Shown piece by piece: positions 25,477 through 32,351 of a stretch of DNA of 32,351 nt. Below the pieces are notes generated by a model. It was not told the origin of the DNA. It was given only the letters and a program-made list of their open reading frames with translations, and searched no databases. Source of the stretch: Dechloromonas sp. (GTDB taxonomy: Bacteria > Pseudomonadota > Gammaproteobacteria > Burkholderiales > Rhodocyclaceae); contig JAFLDQ010000019.1 of assembly GCA_017302355.1 (NCBI GenBank), positions 1-32,351 on the forward strand. The letters are read 5' to 3'. The stretch's first letter is position 1; each line of letters begins with the position of its first letter. Made by a program: the position numbers and the translations under genes.

Positions 25477-27756
25477 TCAGACCTGGATCTGCCCGGCCAG
25501 TTGCTGGACGCTGATGACCACGAACTCGGCCGGCTTGAGCGGGGCGAAGCCGACCAGGATGTTCACCACGCCGCGGTTGATGTCGTCCTGCGTCGTCGTT
25601 TCGCGGTCGCACTTGACGAGATAGGCCTCGCGCGGCGAACTGCCCTGGAAGGCGCCCTGGCGGAACAGGCCGTTCATGAAGGCGCCGATGTTGAGGCGGA
25701 TCTGCGCCCACAGCGGTTCGTCGTTCGGCTCGAAGACGACCCACTGCGTGCCGCGATAGAGCGACTCCTCGATGTAGAGGGCGAGGCGGCGCACAGGCAC
25801 ATATTTGTATTCGGAAGCCATCTGGTCGGCGCCGCGCAGGGTGCGCGCACCCCATGCAATCGCGCCATAGACCGGGAAGGTGCGCAGGCAATTGACGCCG
25901 AGCGGGTTGAGGCTGCCGTTTTCGCCATCGGTCAGCGGCACGGCCATCGATTGCACGCCGGCCAGGTTGGCATCGGTGCCGGCCGGCGCTTTCCAGACGC
26001 CGCGGTTACCGTCGGTGCGGGCGTAGAGTCCGGCCATCGTGCCGCCGGGCGGCGTCAGGCGCGGCTTGCCGTTCTTCAGCGGGTCGGCAACGTAGGTCCA
26101 CGGGAAATAGACCGCGGCGTGATCGGATTTGGGCAGTTCGGTGCCGGAGGCGGATGCCACCATGCCGGCAACGTCGGTCACCGAGGGCGGCGCGTCGACG
26201 ATGAAGAAGGCGCGGCGCTCCTCGCAGTAGGAGGCTGCATCGGCCAGCACGCCGGGATCGGTGATGCCGGGCAGGACGAGGAGGTTGAAGATATCGGCGT
26301 CCTCCAGCGCGAACAGGCCCTCGCGATTGGCGCGGCTGCCGATGAAGGCCGGATAGACATCGGCCGGCCCGTAAGGGGTTTCGGTGCCGCCGCCGAGGAA
26401 GGCGTCGGTCGGTGGCGTGGCCAGCGTGGAGCCGGCCAGCAGGTGCAGGCCGGCGGCGATGTCATTGGCCGGGGCGGCGCTGACGGCGATGGCCGAAGCG
26501 GCGCCGCGCGAGCCGCTGGCGAGAACCAGCGTGGTGGCGGTTGCCGTGACGGTGAAGCCGCTGTAGGCCGGATTGCCGGGTTTCAGGGCGCGCACGGCGG
26601 CCTGCAGCCGGCTGGCCACGTCGCCGAGCTTGGCGGCGAGATTGGCGCCGGCCGCAGCGGTGCTGCCGAGATCGACGACATCCGGGCCATAGCCGTCGAG
26701 GCTGATGCGCAGGCTGGTATGGGTGGCGTCGGGCAGGGCGTCGAGATCGGTGGCGGCGAAGGTGTCGCTGGTCAGGGTTGCCGGGTCGGGCATGGGCGCT
26801 GGGCGCACGCTGGCGACGGCATCGGCTTCGGCGCCGCCATTGGCAACGCCCAGCTTGAGCACGCCGGCCGCGTTGTTGCGGCTGCCGGGCAGGACCCGGA
26901 CGCTTGAAAATTCGCCGCCGGCCCCCGAAGTCATCACCAGCGTAGCGCCGCTGCGGGCGCAGGTAAATCCGGATAGTGCGGCCTTGCCGCCCGCCTGGGC
27001 CTGCACCTTGGACTGGATGGCCGCGCCCAGCGCGGTAAGGCGCTGGGCCGCCGTGCCGCCGGCAATGTCGGCTGGCAGCGTGATGCTGACGGTGACGGGC
27101 GGCAGGCCATTGACGACGACGCGGAAATCGGTATGGGTTGCGTCGAGCATGGTCTGGACATCGCCCAGTGTGCCGCTGGTCGATGTGGCGGCGGCCAGCC
27201 CGTTGAGCGTTGCGCCCGGCACTTCCCGCACGATCTTGACCAGTTGCGATACGCCGTTGACCAGATCGGGCAGGTAGCGGGCGTCGGCCGAGTTCATCGA
27301 GACATTCGGATACTGTTCGGCCCGGCCGTCGTTGCGGATGAAGGCAATGTTGAAGGTGCTGTCCGGGTTGGCAGTCGCATGATCGACGCGGACCTGGATG
27401 CCGTTGCCGGACGCCCCGGCATCGAGCGCGGTAACGGTCAGGACGGTGGCGGCCGTCGCGTTCAGCAGCGGCCGGCTGGCCGGCGAGGCGGTCTTGACGA
27501 CACGGACGATCCAGGCGTCGGTGCCGCCGTTCAGGAAGAACTGCCGCACCCCGTAGCTCATTTCGGAATCCGCCGCCAGGCCGCCGAAGGCGCGCTCGAA
27601 ATCGGCAAAGCTGTAGATGCGCGTCGCCTTGTTGATCGGCCCGCGTGGCGCGGCGCCGACGAAGGCCGCGACGGACGTGGCGACACCGGCAATGGTGCGG
27701 ACACCACTCGAAACTTCCTGGATGTAAACCCCGGGCGAGGTTAACTGGATGGGCAT
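25477..27756 (-). CDS. Contractile sheath protein (Afp2-4/gp18-like) with duplicated inserted module
   Basis: 759 residues, first gene of the array. The N-terminus Leu-Thr-Ser-Pro-Gly-Val-Tyr-Ile-Gln-Glu-Val-Ser-Ser-Gly is the classic sheath start, followed by Val-Ala-Ala-Phe-Val-Gly and Phe-Phe-Leu-Asn-Gly-Gly. The C-terminal core has Tyr-Val-Pro-Val-Arg-Arg-Leu-Ala-Leu-Tyr-Ile-Glu-Glu-Ser-Leu, Trp-Val-Val-Phe-Glu-Pro-Asn-Asp-Glu-Pro-Leu-Trp and a final strand with Lys-Pro-Ala-Glu-Phe-Val-Val. Between them, residues about 206-303 and 343-442 are two related alpha/beta modules. This makes the protein much longer than minimal sheaths (about 350-500 residues). It forms the contractile outer tube. 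It is the only sheath gene, against three in Afp. AAAGGAGT lies five bases upstream of the start. Confidence 0.95.
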   Translation of the reverse strand: MPIQLTSPGVYIQEVSSGVRTIAGVATSVAAFVGAAPRGPINKATRIYSFADFERAFGGLAADSEMSYGVRQFFLNGGTDAWIVRVVKTASPASRPLLNATAATVLTVTALDAGASGNGIQVRVDHATANPDSTFNIAFIRNDGRAEQYPNVSMNSADARYLPDLVNGVSQLVKIVREVPGATLNGLAAATSTSGTLGDVQTMLDATHTDFRVVVNGLPPVTVSITLPADIAGGTAAQRLTALGAAIQSKVQAQAGGKAALSGFTCARSGATLVMTSGAGGEFSSVRVLPGSRNNAAGVLKLGVANGGAEADAVASVRPAPMPDPATLTSDTFAATDLDALPDATHTSLRISLDGYGPDVVDLGSTAAAGANLAAKLGDVASRLQAAVRALKPGNPAYSGFTVTATATTLVLASGSRGAASAIAVSAAPANDIAAGLHLLAGSTLATPPTDAFLGGGTETPYGPADVYPAFIGSRANREGLFALEDADIFNLLVLPGITDPGVLADAASYCEERRAFFIVDAPPSVTDVAGMVASASGTELPKSDHAAVYFPWTYVADPLKNGKPRLTPPGGTMAGLYARTDGNRGVWKAPAGTDANLAGVQSMAVPLTDGENGSLNPLGVNCLRTFPVYGAIAWGARTLRGADQMASEYKYVPVRRLALYIEESLYRGTQWVVFEPNDEPLWAQIRLNIGAFMNGLFRQGAFQGSSPREAYLVKCDRETTTQDDINRGVVNILVGFAPLKPAEFVVISVQQLAGQIQV
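26431..27141 (-). repeat. Degenerate tandem duplication inside the sheath gene
   Basis: Two protein-level repeats of about 98-100 residues. Copy 1 is encoded at 26848-27141 and copy 2 at 26431-26730, separated by about 39 codons. Both open with Asp-Ala-Thr-His-Thr, contain a central amphipathic helix, then Tyr/Leu-Ser-Gly-Phe-Thr, a Thr-Leu-Val strand, a Ser-Gly/Gly turn, a Ser-x-x-Val strand and a closing Ala-Gly-x-Leu segment. The copies are diverged, so this is an old duplication. The module resembles inserted domains of large phage sheaths that lie on the outer surface (inference). Confidence 0.7.
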
Positions 27757-27761
27757 GGCGG

Positions 27762-27769
27762 ACTCCTTT
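27762..27769 (-). promoter_or_regulatory. Ribosome binding site of the sheath gene
   Basis: AAAGGAGT on the minus strand, five bases before the ATG at 27756. It fixes the sheath start, and the product then opens with the canonical Ser-Pro-Gly-Val-Tyr motif. Confidence 0.75.
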
Positions 27770-28272
27770 CAACGGGGCGGCCGGCGGCCATCCCTGCACG
27801 AACGTGTCGATACGGTTGCCGGATCCGGAATGACGACGCCGTAACGATGTTCGCGCGAGGCCAACCGGGTTAGCATCTGGAGAACCCCTCAAGCCGGGGT
27901 CGAAAGGCGGGTGGGACGATTGCTGCCACACCACGCGAGGGCAGGTGCCCTAATTGTCTTCAGCGCCTGATCGGAGGCTGTTGAAAGTACTTCTGGCGTG
28001 AACCGTCTATCGGGGCAGCCTGCAGGGCGCAGGCGGCCAGCGTGTTACCGACCAGCAATGTTGCAATGCGCCGACAGGCGGCATGGAGTACGGCAAATCA
28101 TTACATCGTACGGAACCAGCATAAGCATGCGAGACGGAAAACTCAAGAAGATTTTCGAATTTGTCCTGATCGCCCGGCTTCCCGGAAAACCGGCGCATCC
28201 GCCCGGAATGACGCCTGCGACCCTTTGGCATCGACTACCCGGCTTTTGTTCCATCGAAACCTCGGCTCTTGG

Positions 28273-28278
28273 CATAAT
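28273..28278 (+). promoter_or_regulatory. Possible -10 element of the permease operon
   Basis: CATAAT lies seven bases before the GTG start at 28285. If real, transcription would begin at or next to the start codon, giving a leaderless message, which fits the absence of a Shine-Dalgarno sequence. No good -35 box is visible at the right distance, so this is weak. Confidence 0.3.
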
Positions 28279-28284
28279 CCGCCT

Positions 28285-29262
28285 GTGCTTGCCTACATCG
28301 TCCGCCGCCTGCTCTATGCTATCCCGATTCTGATCGGGGTGAATCTGCTGACTTTCGCGCTGTTCTTCGTCGTCAACACGCCGGACGACATGGCGCGCAT
28401 GCAGCTGGGCGTCAAGCGGGTGACGCCGGAGGCGATCGAGAAATGGAAGGCCGAGCGCGGCTACGACAAGCCGCTGCTGGTCAATTCCGCCGCTTCCGGG
28501 CTGTCGACCGTGACCGACACCATCTTCTTCCAGAAATCGGCGCGCATGTTCGCCGGCGATTTCGGCCGCGCCGAGGACGGCCGCGACATCGCTCGCGAGA
28601 TCGGCGCGCGCATGGGGCCATCGCTGGCCATTGCCTTGCCCACTTTCATTCTCGGCCTGTTCGTGACCGTGAGTTTCGCGCTGACGCTCGCCTTCTTCCG
28701 CGCCACCGCCTTCGATTTCTGGGGCGTCGTGCTGTGCGTGGCGGCGATGTCGATTTCCGGTCTGTTCTACATCATCGGCGGCCAGTTCCTGATCAGCAAG
28801 GTCTGGCGGCTGGTGCCGATTTCCGGTTACGCCGACGGCGTCGATGCCTGGCGTTTCCTGCTGCTACCGGTCTTTATCGGCGTCATTTCCGGCATCGGTT
28901 CGTCAACACGCTGGTATCGCACCATCTTCCTTGAAGAAGTGAACAAGGACTACGTGCGCACCGCGCGCGCCAAGGGGTTGCCGGAAACCGTCGTCTTCTT
29001 CCGCCACGTCCTGCGCAATGCGCTGATTCCCATCCTGACCGGTGTCGTCGTCGTCATCCCGCTGCTCTTCATGGGCTCGCTGCTGACCGAATCCTTCTTC
29101 GGCGTTCCCGGCCTCGGCAGCTACACCATCGACGCGATCAACGCCCAGGATTTCGCCGTCGTGCGCTCGATGGTCTTCATCGGCTCGGTACTCTACATCG
29201 TCGGCCTGATCCTCACCGATATTTCCTACACCGTGGTCGACCCGCGGATCCGCTTCGAATGA
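28285..29262 (+). CDS. Peptide ABC transporter permease, DppB/YejB-like
   Basis: 325 residues from a GTG at 28285. This start puts the conserved Leu-Ala-Tyr-Ile-Val-Arg-Arg-Leu-Leu-Tyr-Ala-Ile-Pro N-terminus of DppB-type permeases at position 2. The protein has an N-terminal membrane helix (about 9-30), a periplasmic loop, and five further helices from about 113 on. The EAA coupling loop is at 222-249 (Asp-Tyr-Val-Arg-Thr-Ala-Arg-Ala-Lys-Gly-Leu ... Arg-Asn-Ala-Leu-Ile-Pro). The C-terminus Asp-Ile-Ser-Tyr-Thr-Val-Val-Asp-Pro-Arg-Ile is typical. With the next two genes it forms an importer for oligopeptides or similar solutes in the inner membrane. No binding-protein gene is seen beside it. 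It overlaps the next gene by ATGA. Confidence 0.9.
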   Translation: MLAYIVRRLLYAIPILIGVNLLTFALFFVVNTPDDMARMQLGVKRVTPEAIEKWKAERGYDKPLLVNSAASGLSTVTDTIFFQKSARMFAGDFGRAEDGRDIAREIGARMGPSLAIALPTFILGLFVTVSFALTLAFFRATAFDFWGVVLCVAAMSISGLFYIIGGQFLISKVWRLVPISGYADGVDAWRFLLLPVFIGVISGIGSSTRWYRTIFLEEVNKDYVRTARAKGLPETVVFFRHVLRNALIPILTGVVVVIPLLFMGSLLTESFFGVPGLGSYTIDAINAQDFAVVRSMVFIGSVLYIVGLILTDISYTVVDPRIRFE

Positions 29263-30664
29263 TGGGCTTTCAGGTCGTCGTCCTCTGGTCGGACATGCTG
29301 ATCTGGCTGCTGGTGGCGGCCGGCCTCGGCGTCGGCGTGCTGGTGGCGAAAACGCCGCCGCTGCTCGCCGCCTGGCGGCGGGTCGGCGCCAACCGCGTCG
29401 GCATGGCCTCGGCGACGGTGCTGCTCGCCTTCATCGCCATCGGCCTGCTCGATTCCCTGCATTACCGCGTTCAGCTCGAAGGCAAGCCGGGGCAGAAGGC
29501 CAGCTACGCCATCGAGGTGCTGTCGGTGCTCGATGCACTGGCGGCGCCGCTGCGCCTGCGCAACGAGAAGACCTATTCCGAACCCTTTGCCACCCGCCTC
29601 TACGCCAAGGAGACGATCGATCTGCCGGGCGGCGAGACGATGCGCGACTACCCGCGCCTGAAACATGGCGGCGTCCATCTCGGCGAGCGCGAGGGCGAGG
29701 TGGTGGCCGACGCCGGGCTGACGGCATTCCGCGCCGGGCTGCTGACCGTGCTCGGCTGGCTGGCGCTGGCGGCCGGCGCCGCGGCAGTCGTCCAGCGCGG
29801 CGCAGCTGCGGTCGACGCCTCGGGATGGCAGAAGATCTGGCGCGGCGAAACCGCCTTTGCCTGGAATGCCGTCCTGCTGACGCTCGGCCTGATGCTGCTG
29901 ATCGTCGTCCCGCTGTTCTGGCTCGCCGGTCAATACCACGTCTTCGGCACCGACAAGGTGGGGCAGGACGTGCTCTACCAGGTGCTGAAGAGCGTGCGCA
30001 CCGGGCTCATCATCGGCCTGGTGACGACGCTGGTGATGCTGCCGATGGCCGTGCTGCTCGGCATCGTCGCCGGCTATTTCCGCGGCTGGGCCGACGACGT
30101 GATCCAGTACGTCTACACCGTGCTCAACTCGATTCCCGGCGTGCTGCTGATCGCCGCCGCCGTGCTGATGATGCAGGTGGTCATCGACACCCATCCGCAA
30201 TGGTTCTCGACCGCCGCCGAACGCGCCGACCTGCGCCTGCTGGCGCTCTGCTTCATCCTCGGCATCACCTCGTGGACGGGACTGTGCCGGCTGCTGCGCG
30301 GCGAGACGCTGAAGCTGCGCGAACTCGAATACATCCAGGCGGCTCAGGCCTTCGGTGTGTCGAGCTGGCGCATCATCGTCCGTCACATCCTGCCCAACCT
30401 GATGCACATCGTCATCATCGCGCTGGTCATGGATTTTTCCGGGCTGGTGCTGGCCGAGGCGGTGCTCTCCTACGTCGGCATCGGTGTCGATCCGACCATG
30501 ATCAGCTTCGGCACGATGATCAACAGCGCGCGCCTGGAACTCGGCCGCGAGCCGGTCGTCTGGTGGTCGCTGGCGGCGGCCTTCTCGACCATGTTCATCC
30601 TGGTCCTCGCCGCCAACCTGTTCGCCGACGCGGTGCGCGACGCATTCGATCCGAGGGCGGCCTG

Positions 30665-30665
<1 letters not shown>
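29259..30665 (+). CDS. Peptide ABC transporter permease, DppC/YejE-like, with enlarged N-terminal region
   Basis: 468 residues, starting in an ATGA overlap with the first permease. Residues about 12-31 and 46-66 are membrane helices. Residues 67-155 form a large soluble loop, and further helices begin near 158 and 203. The canonical DppC part starts at [11 protein letters not shown] (229-239). The EAA motif reads [11 protein letters not shown], followed by Arg-His-Ile-Leu-Pro-Asn, in the last third. Usual DppC/YejE proteins are about 300-340 residues, so the N-terminal extension and loop are notable. It pairs with the DppB-like subunit to form the translocation pore. Confidence 0.9.

Positions 30666-32351
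<1,686 letters not shown>

Larger units (their letters stand above)
27757..28284. other. Divergent non-coding region between the injection array and the transporter operon
   Basis: 528 bases with no convincing gene on either strand. Short open frames in it lack ribosome sites and protein-like composition. It must hold the promoter for the sheath operon (leftward) and probably that for the permease operon (rightward). A small inverted repeat, ACCCC-7 nt-GGGGT, lies at about 27893-27904 in the likely sheath leader. No clear minus-strand -35/-10 pair, sigma-54 site or factor-independent terminator could be picked out by eye. Confidence 0.5.

Noticed and set aside
27757..28284. Sigma-54 promoter or CRISPR-like repeat in the divergent region
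   Set aside because: No GG-N10-GC type element with correct spacing and no repeated units were found.

Overview
The window comes from a GC-rich proteobacterium. Protein style (a Dpp/Yej-type permease operon, high-GC codon use) suggests a betaproteobacterium of the Rhodocyclales type, but no rRNA or other marker gene is present, so this is an inference.

Layout. (1) Positions 1-1747, plus strand: two tightly spaced genes of unknown function, both broken. The first has an in-frame amber codon at 310-312. The second changes reading frame near 710. (2) Positions 1980-27756, minus strand: one compact operon-like array of 19 genes encoding a phage-tail-like contractile injection system of the extracellular (eCIS/Afp/PVC-like) class. 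(3) Positions 27757-28284: a non-coding divergent gap. (4) Positions 28285-32351, plus strand: a Dpp/Opp/Yej-like peptide ABC transporter with two permeases and a fused double ATPase that runs off the window.

The injection-system genes, in transcription order (right to left), are: sheath (759 aa), tube (174 aa), cysteine-pair baseplate-type protein, proline-rich linker protein, DUF4255/Pvc16-like tail terminator, AAA+ ATPase (Pvc15-like), a small unknown protein, two eCIS-core (DUF4157, HELAH) proteins with different C-terminal domains, a Pvc7-like adaptor split into a CIS_tube-like gene and a LysM gene, a gp27-like hub and a separate gp5-like spike, a PAAR-like tip, gp25, two large gp6/gpJ-like wedge proteins (the second with an inserted PA14 domain), a gpI/gp7-like protein and a DUF6519/beta-helix surface protein. 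Eleven junctions are ATGA stop/start overlaps, so the proteins are probably translationally coupled. Only sheath, tube, tip and the DUF6519 protein have a strong ribosome binding site of their own in an intergenic gap.

Together these genes account for a sheath, tube, baseplate, spike, terminator and remodelling ATPase plus candidate cargo. No T6SS membrane-complex genes (TssJLM), phage head, lysis, integrase or replication genes are seen, so a T6SS or complete prophage is not supported. No recognisable tape-measure gene is present. The points most worth a second look are the two tandem eCIS-core proteins (one with a possible Cys/His/Asn enzyme domain, one with a C2-like domain), the PA14 insertion in a wedge protein, the duplicated surface module in the single sheath, and the absent tape measure.
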